Origin: Alphaproteobacteria bacterium
GTDB lineage: Bacteria > Pseudomonadota > Alphaproteobacteria > Micropepsales > Micropepsaceae
Direction: 5' to 3'
Assembly (NCBI GenBank): GCA_947475445.1
Contig: CANJLC010000010.1
Span: 1 to 64,000 of the forward strand
Length of the DNA: 64,000 nucleotides
Shown here: positions 53,406-62,736 of the stretch, in pieces
Layout: each line of letters begins with the position of its first letter
Position numbering within the stretch: position 1 is the first letter of the stretch
Notes under the pieces: model-generated
Database searches by the model: none
The model's input: the letters and a program-made list of their open reading frames with translations, nothing else
What the model was told of the DNA's origin: nothing
Made by a program: the position numbers and the translations under genes

Positions 53406-53534
53406 GGGGCAATCCCGTAGCGGAAAGGCCACGATAACCGGGCTTTGTGACAGGAAAAAAGTGGCAAAGCGGCACGCCTTGACCGGCCCCCCATAACCCG
53501 CCAAAACCCTGCCTTTCCTTGATGGTTTTGCCCC

Positions 53535-55334
53535 ATGCACGCCTACCGGACCCACACTTGCGGCCAGCTTCGTCCCACCGATGTGGGGCAAACTGTTCGC
53601 TTATCTGGCTGGGTCAATCGCCGCCGCGACCATGGCGGGCTGATCTTCATCGATCTGCGCGACCATTACGGCATCACCCAATGCGTGATCGAGCCGGACG
53701 GCAAGGCCTTTCCCGTGGTGGACACGGCCCGCTCGGAATGGGTGCTGACCCTGACCGGCAAGGTGGTGGCGCGCACCGGCGATACCGTGAACCCGGACCT
53801 GGCGACGGGCGCGATTGAACTGCGCATCGAAGACGCCTCGGTGCAGGGCAAGGCGGAAGAATTGCCGCTGCCGGTATTCGGCGACACGGATTACCCGGAA
53901 GACACGCGCCTGACCTATCGCTTCTTGGACCTGCGCCGCGAGCGGCTGCACAGGAACATCATGCTGCGCGCCAATATCATCACCTCGCTGCGCCGCCGCA
54001 TGAATGAGCAGGGTTTCACCGAATTCCAGACACCGATCCTGACCGCATCCTCGCCGGAAGGCGCGCGCGACTTTCTGGTGCCGTCGCGCCGCTATCCGGG
54101 ACAATTCTATGCGTTGCCCCAGGCGCCGCAGCAGTTCAAGCAGCTGATCATGGTGGCGGGCTTTGACCGCTATTTCCAGATCGCGCCCTGTTTCCGCGAC
54201 GAGGATGGCCGCGCCGACCGCTCGCCGGGAGAGTTCTACCAGCTCGACCTGGAAATGAGCTTTGTCACCCAGGATGACGTGTTCGCGGCCGTCGAGCCCG
54301 TGCTGGCGGGCGTGTTCGAGGAATTTGCCAATGGCAAGACGGTTACCAAGCCGCCTTTCGTGCGCATTCCCTATGCCGAGGCGATGCTGAAATACGGCAC
54401 CGACAAGCCGGATCTGCGCAATCCCATCGAGATCGTGGATGTCAGCGAAATCTTCGGCCGCGCCGAAGTCGAGTTCAAGGCGTTCAAGAACAAGACCGTG
54501 CGCGCCATTCCCGCGCCCGGCGCCGGCCCGCAGCCGCGCAGCTTCTTCGACAAGATGAATGAATGGGCCAGGGGCGAAGGCGCGCCGGGCCTGGGCTACA
54601 TTCAGTTCGAAGACGAGGGTGGGGCCTTGGTGGGCAAGGGCCCCATCGCCAAATTCATTCCCGCCGCCACGCTGGCCGACATGGCTAAGCTGGCAGGCGT
54701 AAAGGCCGGCGATGCGCTGTTCTTCGCCGCCGACAAACCGGATCGCGCCGCCAATTTGGCGGGCCAGGCCCGTACGCGCCTTGGCCGCGAGCTGAACCTG
54801 ATCCCGCAGGACATCTACAAATTCTGCTGGATCGTGGACTTCCCCATGTATGAGTGGAACGAGGAAGACCAGAAGATCGACTTCTCGCACAATCCTTTTT
54901 CCATGCCGCAATATGAGCGCGACAAGTTCATGGCGCTGACCGGCGCCGACAAGGACACGATTCTGGGCCTCAAGGCCTACCAGTATGACATTGTCTGCAA
55001 CGGCTATGAATTGTCGTCGGGCGCCATCCGCAACCATGACCCGAATGTGATGCTCAAGGCGTTCGAAATCGCCGGCTATGCCCGCGAGGAAACCGAAACC
55101 AAGTTCGCCGGCATGCTCAATGCGTTCCGCCACGGCGCGCCGCCGCATGGCGGCACCGCGCCCGGCATTGACCGCATCGTAATGCTGCTGGCGGGCGAGG
55201 AAAATCTGCGCGAGGTCACCATGTTCCCCATGACCCAGCAGGCCCAGGATCTGCTGATGAATGCGCCCAGCCCGGCCAATGCCAAGCAGCTCAAGGAGCT
55301 GCACCTCAAAATCGTCTATCCCGAGAAATCCTGA
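53535..55334 (+). CDS. aspS: Aspartyl-tRNA synthetase (bacterial type)
   Basis: AspS charges tRNA-Asp, and in many alphaproteobacteria tRNA-Asn too. The 599-residue protein has the OB-fold anticodon domain ([40 protein letters not shown]), class II motif 2 ([19 protein letters not shown]), the bacterial GAD insertion (about 290-420) and motif 3 ([20 protein letters not shown]). Whether it is discriminating cannot be told without residues I have not aligned; gatCAB is not in the window. Confidence 0.97.
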   Translation: MHAYRTHTCGQLRPTDVGQTVRLSGWVNRRRDHGGLIFIDLRDHYGITQCVIEPDGKAFPVVDTARSEWVLTLTGKVVARTGDTVNPDLATGAIELRIEDASVQGKAEELPLPVFGDTDYPEDTRLTYRFLDLRRERLHRNIMLRANIITSLRRRMNEQGFTEFQTPILTASSPEGARDFLVPSRRYPGQFYALPQAPQQFKQLIMVAGFDRYFQIAPCFRDEDGRADRSPGEFYQLDLEMSFVTQDDVFAAVEPVLAGVFEEFANGKTVTKPPFVRIPYAEAMLKYGTDKPDLRNPIEIVDVSEIFGRAEVEFKAFKNKTVRAIPAPGAGPQPRSFFDKMNEWARGEGAPGLGYIQFEDEGGALVGKGPIAKFIPAATLADMAKLAGVKAGDALFFAADKPDRAANLAGQARTRLGRELNLIPQDIYKFCWIVDFPMYEWNEEDQKIDFSHNPFSMPQYERDKFMALTGADKDTILGLKAYQYDIVCNGYELSSGAIRNHDPNVMLKAFEIAGYAREETETKFAGMLNAFRHGAPPHGGTAPGIDRIVMLLAGEENLREVTMFPMTQQAQDLLMNAPSPANAKQLKELHLKIVYPEKS

Positions 55335-55346
55335 TATAATTTCGGC

Positions 55347-55862
55347 ATGGATGGTGGGCCGGTTCCCGGACGTAGCTTCGGTGAATGCGAAGTCTGCTGC
55401 ACCGTGTTTGAAATCCAGGTGCCTGAGATCGCCAAGCCCGCCGGCATACCCTGCCAGCACCTCAAGGGCGGCTGCGCCATCTATGACACCAGGCCAGATG
55501 TATGCCGCCACTTGCTGTGCGGCTGGCGGCTGATCCCCGGCCTGCCGGAGAATTGGCGGCCTGACCTGTCCGGTATCCTGATCTACCAGATCACCTCAGC
55601 GGAGCCGGGCTATGCCTCGGCAGGCTTCATCCTGGGCCTGGCGCGCGGGTTGGCGCATCTGGGGGATGTCGGCGTGCTGGGCTTCATCCAGAACATGGTG
55701 AAGCAGCGCGTACCGCTGTTCCTGAATTTGCGGGTGGGCAAGGGCGAGGCGCGCTCGACATTCCTCAACAGGCCGCTGGAGCCCTTCGTGGCGGCGAATG
55801 ACGGCAATGGCTTCATCGCCATGCTGGCCGACATCATCCAGGAAAAGCAGCTGAAGGGCTGA
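55347..55862 (+). CDS. YkgJ-like cysteine-cluster protein
   Basis: The 171-residue protein has a cysteine-rich N-terminus (CEVCCTVFEIQ, PCQHLKGGCAIYDTRPDVC, LLCGW), the CxxCC plus CxxY pattern of the zinc/iron-chelating YkgJ family (PF03692). It is probably a cytoplasmic metal-binding protein; no enzyme function is known. The rest lacks membrane segments. An extended -10 box (TGATATAAT) ends 6 bases before the ATG, so it has its own promoter despite following aspS by 12 bases. The stop is 14 bases from the convergent atpF. Confidence 0.82.
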   Translation: MDGGPVPGRSFGECEVCCTVFEIQVPEIAKPAGIPCQHLKGGCAIYDTRPDVCRHLLCGWRLIPGLPENWRPDLSGILIYQITSAEPGYASAGFILGLARGLAHLGDVGVLGFIQNMVKQRVPLFLNLRVGKGEARSTFLNRPLEPFVAANDGNGFIAMLADIIQEKQLKG

Positions 55863-55876
55863 CCGGCCAAGCCTGA

Positions 55877-56368
55877 TCAGTTCAGCTTGGCGCCGAGGTC
55901 CTTGACGCTGCCCTCGATCAGGGCGGCAGCGCGTTTTTCGTCCATGCGCGCGGCGATCAGCTTTTCGGCGGCGCCGGCGGCGGCGTTGGCGGCCAGGGCG
56001 CGGATCTCGTTCATCGCGGCGGCTTCGGCCTGGGAGATCTTGTCCTGGGCGGTCTGGGCGCGGCGCTCGATCTGTGATTTGAGGTTGGCCCGGCTCTCGG
56101 CGCCATAGCGCTCGGCCTGCGCACGGGCGTCGGTGATAATGCCCTGGGCTTCGGCCTCAGCGCCGGCAGCGCGCTTCTGGTAGTCCTGCAGCAGGGCGAG
56201 GGCTTCTTCGCGCAGGCGGCGGGCCTCGTTCAGTTCGCCGGCGATCACGGCGGCGCGCTCGTCCAGCATCTTGCCGACCATGGCGGGAACGCCCTTCCAC
56301 AGCAGCAGGGCGATCACCAGCACAAAGCCTACCGCAACCCAGAATTCGCCTTCGTGCAGCAATTCCAT
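55877..56368 (-). CDS. atpF: ATP synthase Fo subunit b
   Basis: Subunit b forms part of the peripheral stalk. The 163-residue protein has one N-terminal membrane helix (FWVAVGFVLVIALLLWKGV) and a long charged coiled coil (LNEARRLREEALALLQDYQK; RAQTAQDKISQAEAAAMNEI). It follows b' at once on the minus strand, so both stalk subunits come from one transcript. Confidence 0.95.
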   Translation of the reverse strand: MELLHEGEFWVAVGFVLVIALLLWKGVPAMVGKMLDERAAVIAGELNEARRLREEALALLQDYQKRAAGAEAEAQGIITDARAQAERYGAESRANLKSQIERRAQTAQDKISQAEAAAMNEIRALAANAAAGAAEKLIAARMDEKRAAALIEGSVKDLGAKLN

Positions 56369-56902
56369 CTAGCTCTCCCGTACCGCTTTGGCGGCGTCGG
56401 CCGGTGACACGGTTTCACCCGTCAGGCGGGCGACGATGGCGATGGCGGCTTCTTCCGCCGCCTTGGCGACATGGCCGCGCGCCTGTTCCTGGGTGGCGGC
56501 GATGCGGGCATGCGCCGCGTCCATCACCTTGGCGGTTTCTGCATCGGCACTGGTCTTGGCCTTGGCGATCTCCGCGTTCAGCGTCTGGCGGTTTTCTTCC
56601 GCCAGGCCGTTGGCGCGAGCCCGGGCTGCGGTCAGGGCCGACTGGTAGGCCACGCCAGCCGCTTCCGCATCGGCACGGGCCTTTTGCGCTTCCTCGATAT
56701 CGCCATGGATCTTGCCACGCCGCGCCGTGATCACGCCATTGATGCGCGGACCGGCAACCCGCCACAGCACCACGAACAGGAACGCAAACGTGATCACCAG
56801 CCAGAAAATCTGGCTGGGGAACGTCGTCAGGTCGAACGGCGGAAAGCCACCCTTATGCTCGGGCGCTTCCGTCGATTCCGTGGTGTGGACGTCTTCCTGC
56901 AT
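56369..56902 (-). CDS. atpG: ATP synthase Fo subunit b'
   Basis: The 177-residue protein has an acidic N-terminus (MQEDVHTTESTEAPEHKGG), a membrane helix (FWLVITFAFLFVVLWRVAG) and a coiled coil (AHARIAATQEQARGHVAKA). This is b', the second stalk subunit that pairs with b in alphaproteobacteria and photosynthetic bacteria. An ATG at MQEDV was preferred to a TTG one codon upstream. The gene symbol follows alphaproteobacterial use and conflicts with F1 gamma naming in E. coli. Confidence 0.92.
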   Translation of the reverse strand: MQEDVHTTESTEAPEHKGGFPPFDLTTFPSQIFWLVITFAFLFVVLWRVAGPRINGVITARRGKIHGDIEEAQKARADAEAAGVAYQSALTAARARANGLAEENRQTLNAEIAKAKTSADAETAKVMDAAHARIAATQEQARGHVAKAAEEAAIAIVARLTGETVSPADAAKAVRES

Positions 56903-56905
56903 CAA

Positions 56906-57133
56906 TTAGAACGCAAACAGGATCAGCAGCGCGATGACCAGGCCGAACAGGCCAGTCGCTTCGCAAAGCGCGAAGCCGAGCAGCAGGTTGGTGGTCTGGG
57001 TCTTGGCGGCACCCGGATTGCGCAGCGCGCCCGACAGATAGCTGCCGAACACGTTGCCGATGCCGATGCCGGCGCCGACGAGCGCGATACAGGCAATGCC
57101 CGCGCCGATCATTTTTGCTGCTGCGACTTCCAT
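56906..57133 (-). CDS. atpE: ATP synthase Fo subunit c
   Basis: The 75-residue protein is a two-helix hairpin: the first helix has the glycine-rich GAGIACIALVGAGIGIGNVF, the polar loop is ALRNPGAAKTQTT, and the second helix has LLGFALCEATGLFGLVIALL with the proton-carrying Glu. No sodium-binding pattern is obvious. Subunit c forms the rotor ring. Confidence 0.97.
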   Translation of the reverse strand: MEVAAAKMIGAGIACIALVGAGIGIGNVFGSYLSGALRNPGAAKTQTTNLLLGFALCEATGLFGLVIALLILFAF

Positions 57134-57154
57134 TTTTATCTTCCTTCTAAAGGT

Positions 57155-57907
57155 TTAGTGAGCGTCGTGGAGATGAAGTGCTTCGTTGAGATAGATGCAG
57201 GTCAGGATGGCGAAGACATAGGCTTGCAGGAACGCAACCAGCAGTTCCAGCAGCATGATGGCGACGATCAGCAGCATGGGCGCGATCGACAGGAGGGACA
57301 GAGCGCCGCCCGCGGCGCCAAGCGCCACGACGAAGCCGCCAAACACGGCCAGCATGGTGTGACCGGCCAGCATGTTGGCGAAAAGACGGACGGAAAGGCT
57401 GATGGGGCGGGTGAGGAAGGAGATCACTTCGATCGGCACCAGCAGCAGCAGCAGGGGCGCCGGCGCGTGCGGCACGAACAGCTTGAGGAAGCCGATGCCG
57501 TGTTTGGCGAAGCCCACCACGATGACGGTCAGAACCACCAGGCAGGCCAGCGCGAAAGTGACGGCGATCTGGCTGGTGATGGTGAAGGACCAGGGCACCA
57601 TGCCGAAGAAATTGGCCAGCAGCACGAACATGAACAGCGAGAAGACGAAGGGGAAGAATTTCAGGCCATCCTCGCCGGTCGAGGAGTGGATCATGTTGGC
57701 GACGAATTCGTAGGAGGCTTCCGCCATGGACTGGCCGCGCGTCGGAACCAGGCGGCCCGGCTTGACCGCGAAAGTGAGGAATGCGGCCGCGGCGGCAACC
57801 ACGGTGACCATCAGGAGCGACTGGTTGGTGAAGGACACGTCGTAGCCGGCCAGGTGCAAGGGCACCAGCGGCTTCACCGTGAACTGCTCCATCGGATTCA
57901 ATTCCAC
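57155..57907 (-). CDS. atpB: ATP synthase Fo subunit a
   Basis: Subunit a forms the proton half-channels. The 250-residue protein has five or more membrane helices, the conserved Arg region LTRPISLSVRLFANMLAGHT (essential Arg in VRLFANM) and the C-terminal EALHLHDAH. I chose the GTG start (VELNPMEQFTVKPL) because AAGGAG lies 10 bases upstream of it and it fits tightly after atpI; the internal ATG at MEQF lacks a ribosome site. Confidence 0.95.
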   Translation of the reverse strand: MELNPMEQFTVKPLVPLHLAGYDVSFTNQSLLMVTVVAAAAAFLTFAVKPGRLVPTRGQSMAEASYEFVANMIHSSTGEDGLKFFPFVFSLFMFVLLANFFGMVPWSFTITSQIAVTFALACLVVLTVIVVGFAKHGIGFLKLFVPHAPAPLLLLLVPIEVISFLTRPISLSVRLFANMLAGHTMLAVFGGFVVALGAAGGALSLLSIAPMLLIVAIMLLELLVAFLQAYVFAILTCIYLNEALHLHDAH

Positions 57908-57911
57908 GGAC

Positions 57912-58238
57912 TCAATTCTCCTTGTCGTCCTCAGCCGCCATGGCGGCATTCAATTCCGAGGCTGCGCGCACCACGTTGCGGATACCCGCCGCTGCGCCCA
58001 GCACAAAAAACACCAGCATGAAGACCGGTTTGGTGTGGTAACCGAAATGGCCCAACAGCCAGTCGATGCCCCATCCCAGTCCGCCGCCGACCACCACTGC
58101 CGCGACCAGTTCGGTCGAAAAACGCCCGGCAATTCCCAGCTGCGTCGGCGGCGGGCCCGTGTCCCGGACCGCATGACGCTTTTGGGCTTCGTCGAGCCGC
58201 TGGCCCAGCTTGCGCAGTTCGTCGGGATTCTGAGCCAT
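57912..58238 (-). CDS. atpI: AtpI-family Fo assembly protein
   Basis: The 108-residue protein has a short charged N-terminus (MAQNPDELRKLGQRLDEAQK) and two membrane helices (FSTELVAAVVVGGGLGWGID; FMLVFFVLGAAAGIRNVVR), typical of AtpI/AtpQ. It helps c-ring assembly or divalent-cation uptake. The start MAQN has GAGG at good spacing; an ATG three codons upstream does not. It leads the Fo operon atpI-atpB-atpE-atpG-atpF, as in alphaproteobacteria; the F1 genes are outside this window. Confidence 0.9.
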   Translation of the reverse strand: MAQNPDELRKLGQRLDEAQKRHAVRDTGPPPTQLGIAGRFSTELVAAVVVGGGLGWGIDWLLGHFGYHTKPVFMLVFFVLGAAAGIRNVVRAASELNAAMAAEDDKEN

Positions 58239-58303
58239 GCTCACCATCCTCAAGCCGAAAAAGCTGCAAAAACCGGCCTTCGCGGCGCTTCGAAGGCGGG
58301 CGG

Positions 58304-58332
58304 ACCATAGGAATAGCCCCTTGGGGTGTCAA
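58304..58332 (-). promoter_or_regulatory. Sigma-70 promoter of the Fo ATP synthase operon
   Basis: On the minus strand TTGACA and TATGGT are separated by 17 bases, a strong match. Initiation would fall near 58297, about 60 bases before atpI. The spacer contains the palindrome CCCCAAGGGG (58317-58326), a possible operator. The rest of the 292-base gap to smc contains the hairpin element listed below. Confidence 0.82.
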
Positions 58333-58453
58333 GAAAGACAGATTCGCCCCAAGCCATTGGCTAACAAGCAAAAAACCAACCCGCGCATTATGTCGCGTAG
58401 AAAGAATTGTGCGATGCGAAGGTGGTGCTGAAAAACCCCGAAAAATCACCTCC

Positions 58454-58516
58454 ATGGCCGGCCTCCGAGCCGGCCATCCAGGCGAAAAGATGGATGGCCG
58501 GGTCAAGCCCGGCCAT
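58454..58516. repeat. Composite REP/BIME-like palindrome between atpI and smc
   Basis: Two hairpins share ATGGCCGG arms: 58454-58462 with 58469-58477, and 58494-58502 with 58508-58516. The inner arms can instead pair with each other over 11 bp (CCGGCCATCCA 58470-58480 with TGGATGGCCGG 58491-58501), so alternative folds are possible. The core ATGGCCGGG-n5-CCCGGCCAT resembles palindromes widespread in alphaproteobacterial genomes. On the minus strand it follows smc and is succeeded by TTTTTC and TTTTTC stretches, so it can terminate the smc transcript. Confidence 0.75.
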
Positions 58517-58530
58517 GGGGAATAAATTGG

Positions 58531-61500
58531 CTACTCGGCCGCCACTTTTTCGGCTTCCGCCAGGGTCACCGAGACCAGCTGGCTGACGCCGCGCTCGGCC
58601 ATGGTGACGCCAAACAGCCGGTCCATGCGCGACATGGTCAGGGCATGGTGGGTGATGACCAGGAAACGGGTGCCTGATTCCTGCGACATGTGTTCGACCA
58701 TCTTGCAGAAACGCTCGACATTGGCGTCGTCCAGCGGCGCGTCCACTTCGTCCAGCACGCAGACCGGTGCGGGATTGACCAGGAACACGGCGAAAATCAG
58801 GGCCATGGCAGTCAGGGCCTGTTCGCCGCCCGACAGCAGGGCGAGGGACTGGAGGCGCTTGCCCGGGGGGCGGGCGAAGATCTCAAGCCCGGCTTCGAGC
58901 GGATCTTCCGATTCGGTGAAGGTGAGGCGGGCCTCGCCGCCCTCGAACAGCTTGGTGAAAAGCTGCTGGAAGTTGGCATTGACCTTCTCGAAGGACTCCA
59001 GGAGCCGCTCGCGGCCTTCCTTGTTGAGGCTCTGGATGCCGCGGCGCAGGCGCTCGATGGCGCCGGTGAGGTCATCGCGGTCGGCGGTGAGGGTGGCGAG
59101 GCGGGCTTCCTGCTCCGAGGCTTCTTCCTCAGCGCGCAGATTGACCCCGCCAAGCTGCTCGCGTTCCTGCTTGAGGCGCTCGACGCGCTTTTCGGCCTGG
59201 TCCAGCGGCGGCAATTCCTGGCCGTCCTCGATTTCGGCGCGTTCGCGCAATTCTTCCGGCGCGGATTCGATTTCATCGCGGATGCGGGTGCGCAGTTCCT
59301 CGATGCGCTGGGCCGCGCTTTCACTGAGCGCCTGGGCGCGGGCGCGTTCTTCGCGGGCCGCGGACAAGGCAGCATCAGCCGCCTTGGACTGCTTGTCGGC
59401 TTCGGCCAGGCGGCTTTCGGCTTGCGCGCGGGCGTCGCCGGCTTCCTTGCGGGCGCATTCCGCCTTGGCGATGGCGTCGAGCAACGCTACGCGCTTTTCC
59501 GCGATCTCTGTCGGCACGGCTTCGGCCTTGGCCAGTTCAGCGCCCAATTCGCCATGGCGGCGGGTAAGTTCGGCGATCTGCTGCGCGGCGGCTGCGCGGC
59601 GTGCGCTCCAGCGCCCGGCATCGCCGGAAATGGCCTCGAGGCGCCGGGCGCGCACTTCGCCTTCGCGCTTGAGGATGTCGAGCGCGGCGCGGGCTTCGCC
59701 GCTGGCGGAGCGGGCGTCTGCGGCGCGGCCGCGTGCATCGGCAACCTCGCGGGTCAGCGAAACGCCATCGCCAAGTTCGGAAAGCGCGGCTTCCGCCTGC
59801 TCACGGGCTTCCGTGGCGGCCTGTACGGATTGCTCCAGGCGGCGGATTTCGGATTCCAGGTTGGCCAGTTGCGCGGCGCGCTCGGCATTGGCGCGGGCTG
59901 CGCGAGTGCTTTCATCCTGCGCGGCGATCAGCGCCTGTTCGGTCTGGCGTTCTTCGTCTTCTGCCTGGCGGGCGGCAAGGCGCGCTGCGTTCGCGGCGTC
60001 CTTGGCCTTGGAGTAGACGATGAACAGCGTGTCACGCACCTGCTTGGCAGCGCCCAGTTCCTGTTCCAGCACGGTGAGGCGATTGCGCTGCGAAAGACGC
60101 TGTGCAGCTGCGGAGGGCGCATCAGCCGAAGCGGAATACCCGTCCCAGCGCCACAAATCGCCGCGCGCGGACACAAGGCGCTGGCCGGGCTTCAATTCCT
60201 TTTGCAGCTGGGCGCCCTGGTCGGGGAACACCAGGCCGGTCATGGCCAGGCGGCGCGACAGAGCAGCGGGCGCCTTGACGAATTCGCTGAGCGGCTTGAC
60301 GCCGGCGGGCAGGGGATAAACCTGCTCCATCGCGCCCAAATCGCGCCAGTGATGCGGCGCGGCTTCGTCCAGCGGCGCCTGCAGATCGTCGCCCAGCACT
60401 ACGGCCAGTGCGGCTTCGTAACCATCCTGGACGCGCACGGCGTCAATCAGCGGCGGGAACAGGCCTTCGCCTTCGGGATGCAGCAGGTCGCCCAGCGCCT
60501 TCACTTCGGCGGCGCGGCGCTGAAGGTCTTGTTCCGCTTCTTCCATCGGCACGCGGGCCTTGGCTTCAACGGCTTCGCTTTCAGCCTGGAGTGCACGGGC
60601 AGCGGCGGCGCTGTCGCGCAGGCGGGTGGAGGCGGCACGGGCCGCTTCCGTCTGCTTGTCGGCGCTGGCAGCATCCGGTGCGCCGCCGGCGGCTTCCAGC
60701 GCCTGCGCCAGGCGGGCGCGGGCGTCGGTCAATTGCGAACTGGAACTTTCCAGCAGGGCGGCGGCAACTTCACGGCCGCGTTCATTGCTGGTCTTGTTGG
60801 CATTCCAGTCGGCCAGCCTGGCGGTAAGTTTTTCCAGCAGGCTTTCCGCTTCCGTCAGCGCGGCATGCAGGCGCCCGGATTCACTTTCGGCTGCCGCGAT
60901 ATCGGCATCGGAACGCGCCGCCGCATCGGCCAGCGATTTTTGTTCCTCGGCCAGCGTGGCAAGCGCTGCATCGGCATCGCTGTCCAGGCCTTGCTCGCGT
61001 TCAATATCGGCGCCGCCCTGGGCGATGAGCTGGCGAATGCGCTGCGCCGCTTCGCGGGCGCGGGCTTCTTCCTGTTCCAGCTGCTCGCGCTGGACGATCA
61101 GCCGGTGATGGATGGCGGATTTTTCCGCTTCGGTCTGGCGCAGCGGCGGCAACACATTTGCGGCTTCACCCTGCGCCGTGCTGGCGCGTGCGGCGATTTC
61201 GGTGGCGCTGGCGACGGCAGCGGCGACAGTGGCCAGGTCGGCTTCCGCGGCGGTGGCGCGGGTCTGCGCATCGGTCCAGCGCAGGAAATGGGCCAGCGCT
61301 TCAGCCTTGCGGATATGGCCGGACAGGTTGCGATAGCGCGAAGCCTGGCGCGCCTGGCGCTTGAGGCCGGCGACCTGGCCTTCGACTTCGCGGATAACGT
61401 CTTCAAGCCGCGAAAGATTGGTTTCGGCGGCGCGCAGGCGCAATTCCGCTTCGTGGCGGCGCTGGTGCAATCCGCCAATGCCGGCGGCTTCTTCCAGGAT

Positions 61501-61986
61501 GGCGCGGCGGGCCAGCGGCTTCTGGCTGATGAGCAGTCCGATCTGGCCCTGGCGCACAAAGGCGGTCGAGCCCGCGCCCGAGGACGCGTCGGCGAAGAAT
61601 ATCTGCACGTCACGCTGGCGGACATCGCGGCCATTGATGCGATAGACGCTGCCGGCTTCACGTTCGATGCGGCGCGACACTTCGATGGTGTCGAAATCGG
61701 CATAGGCGCCAACCGCCTTGCGGTCGGCATTGTCGATGAAGAGCGTCACTTCGGCGACATTGCGCGCGGGGCGTCCGGCGCTGCCCGCGAAAATCACATC
61801 ATCCATTTCGCTGCCGCGCACGGACGAAGGGCGGGTTTCGCCCATCACCCAGCGCATGGCGTCGAACAGGTTGGACTTGCCGCAGCCATTGGGGCCGATC
61901 ACGGCGGTAAGGCCGGGCTCGATGAAAAGCTCCGTCGGTTCGACGAAGGATTTGAAACCGGAAAGCCTGAGACGGGTGAATTTCAA
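58531..61986 (-). CDS. smc: Chromosome segregation protein SMC
   Basis: SMC is the ATPase of the bacterial condensin that loads and loops DNA with ScpA and ScpB. The 1151-residue protein has Walker A GPNGCGKSN at about 31-39, two long coiled-coil arms (about 165-490 and 650-985, rich in Ala, Glu and Arg), a hinge near 500-645 (PPLIDAVRVQDGYEAALAVV) and the C-terminal head with LSGGEQALTAMALIFA, Walker B VCVLDEVDAPLDD and the D-loop. Length is typical. It is downstream of dciA and the thioredoxin-fold gene. ATG start MKFTRLRLSGFKSF. Confidence 0.98.
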   Translation of the reverse strand: MKFTRLRLSGFKSFVEPTELFIEPGLTAVIGPNGCGKSNLFDAMRWVMGETRPSSVRGSEMDDVIFAGSAGRPARNVAEVTLFIDNADRKAVGAYADFDTIEVSRRIEREAGSVYRINGRDVRQRDVQIFFADASSGAGSTAFVRQGQIGLLISQKPLARRAILEEAAGIGGLHQRRHEAELRLRAAETNLSRLEDVIREVEGQVAGLKRQARQASRYRNLSGHIRKAEALAHFLRWTDAQTRATAAEADLATVAAAVASATEIAARASTAQGEAANVLPPLRQTEAEKSAIHHRLIVQREQLEQEEARAREAAQRIRQLIAQGGADIEREQGLDSDADAALATLAEEQKSLADAAARSDADIAAAESESGRLHAALTEAESLLEKLTARLADWNANKTSNERGREVAAALLESSSSQLTDARARLAQALEAAGGAPDAASADKQTEAARAASTRLRDSAAAARALQAESEAVEAKARVPMEEAEQDLQRRAAEVKALGDLLHPEGEGLFPPLIDAVRVQDGYEAALAVVLGDDLQAPLDEAAPHHWRDLGAMEQVYPLPAGVKPLSEFVKAPAALSRRLAMTGLVFPDQGAQLQKELKPGQRLVSARGDLWRWDGYSASADAPSAAAQRLSQRNRLTVLEQELGAAKQVRDTLFIVYSKAKDAANAARLAARQAEDEERQTEQALIAAQDESTRAARANAERAAQLANLESEIRRLEQSVQAATEAREQAEAALSELGDGVSLTREVADARGRAADARSASGEARAALDILKREGEVRARRLEAISGDAGRWSARRAAAAQQIAELTRRHGELGAELAKAEAVPTEIAEKRVALLDAIAKAECARKEAGDARAQAESRLAEADKQSKAADAALSAAREERARAQALSESAAQRIEELRTRIRDEIESAPEELRERAEIEDGQELPPLDQAEKRVERLKQEREQLGGVNLRAEEEASEQEARLATLTADRDDLTGAIERLRRGIQSLNKEGRERLLESFEKVNANFQQLFTKLFEGGEARLTFTESEDPLEAGLEIFARPPGKRLQSLALLSGGEQALTAMALIFAVFLVNPAPVCVLDEVDAPLDDANVERFCKMVEHMSQESGTRFLVITHHALTMSRMDRLFGVTMAERGVSQLVSVTLAEAEKVAAE

Positions 61987-62016
61987 AATCTTGTGCCTTG
62001 CTCTGGCGCCGTGCCG

Positions 62017-62685
62017 TTATTTTTTGGCGAGCGCGGTATCAATGGTGGTCTTCAGGGTCGCGTATGAAATGAACCCGGATTTCTGTGCCTGGCCGTCAAC
62101 CACGATGGTCGGGGTGCCGGTGATTGCGTATTTGCTTTGGCCGTCCTCGGCGACGTCGTTTATCGTCTTGTCCAGGGCGGTGTCATTCATGCATTGGTCG
62201 GCCTGTTCTGCGCTCATGCCTGCGATACGGGCCAGGCGGACCAGCCCGCCATGGACGTCCTGCACGCCATATTCCACGTCCCATTTGCTTTGATTCCGGA
62301 ACAGCAGGTCAATGAACGCGAAGTACTTATCCTCAGGCAAACAACGGGCAATTTTCTCTGCCGCGCCATCATCAGGGCGCAGGGGGAAGATGCGGAAGAC
62401 GTAATAGACCTTGCCCGTGTCGATATAGTTGGCCTTCAGCTCGGGAACGACGACCTCGTTGAACTGGGCGCAAACCGGGCAGCTGGGGGCCGCATATTCG
62501 ATCAGGACGACAGGCGCCTTGGGATTGCCCATGCCCAGATCATGGTCGGTCAGGACATAGCCGGAGCCGCTGGCGACGGCCGTGCCGGTGCCAGGCGCCG
62601 GTGGCTGCAGGAAATACCAGGCAATTGCGGCCACCGCGATCAGGGCCAGGGCGCCGAGGATGAGGGTATTTTTCTGCTTGTTCAC
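62017..62685 (-). CDS. Membrane-anchored DsbA-like thioredoxin-fold protein
   Basis: The 222-residue protein has a signal-anchor (TLILGALALIAVAAIAWYF), then a thioredoxin fold with the redox motif CPVC in EYAAPSCPVCAQFNEVVVP and the cis-Pro segment ITGTPTIVVDGQ. The insertion between is helical, as in DsbA/BdbD relatives. It probably forms or reads disulfides in the periplasm; no DsbB is nearby. It is placed between dciA and smc in an order conserved in alphaproteobacteria. Confidence 0.9.
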   Translation of the reverse strand: MNKQKNTLILGALALIAVAAIAWYFLQPPAPGTGTAVASGSGYVLTDHDLGMGNPKAPVVLIEYAAPSCPVCAQFNEVVVPELKANYIDTGKVYYVFRIFPLRPDDGAAEKIARCLPEDKYFAFIDLLFRNQSKWDVEYGVQDVHGGLVRLARIAGMSAEQADQCMNDTALDKTINDVAEDGQSKYAITGTPTIVVDGQAQKSGFISYATLKTTIDTALAKK

Positions 62686-62736
62686 AGGGCGATTCTCCGG
62701 CCTTCCCCCTGTTTGTGGCAGAGCCAGACAGCCGGT

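Noticed and set aside
58690-62067. Very long open frame (over 1100 codons) opposite smc
   Set aside because: It is an antisense shadow of the SMC coiled coils: Gly/Ala/Phe/Gln-rich, with no recognisable domain.
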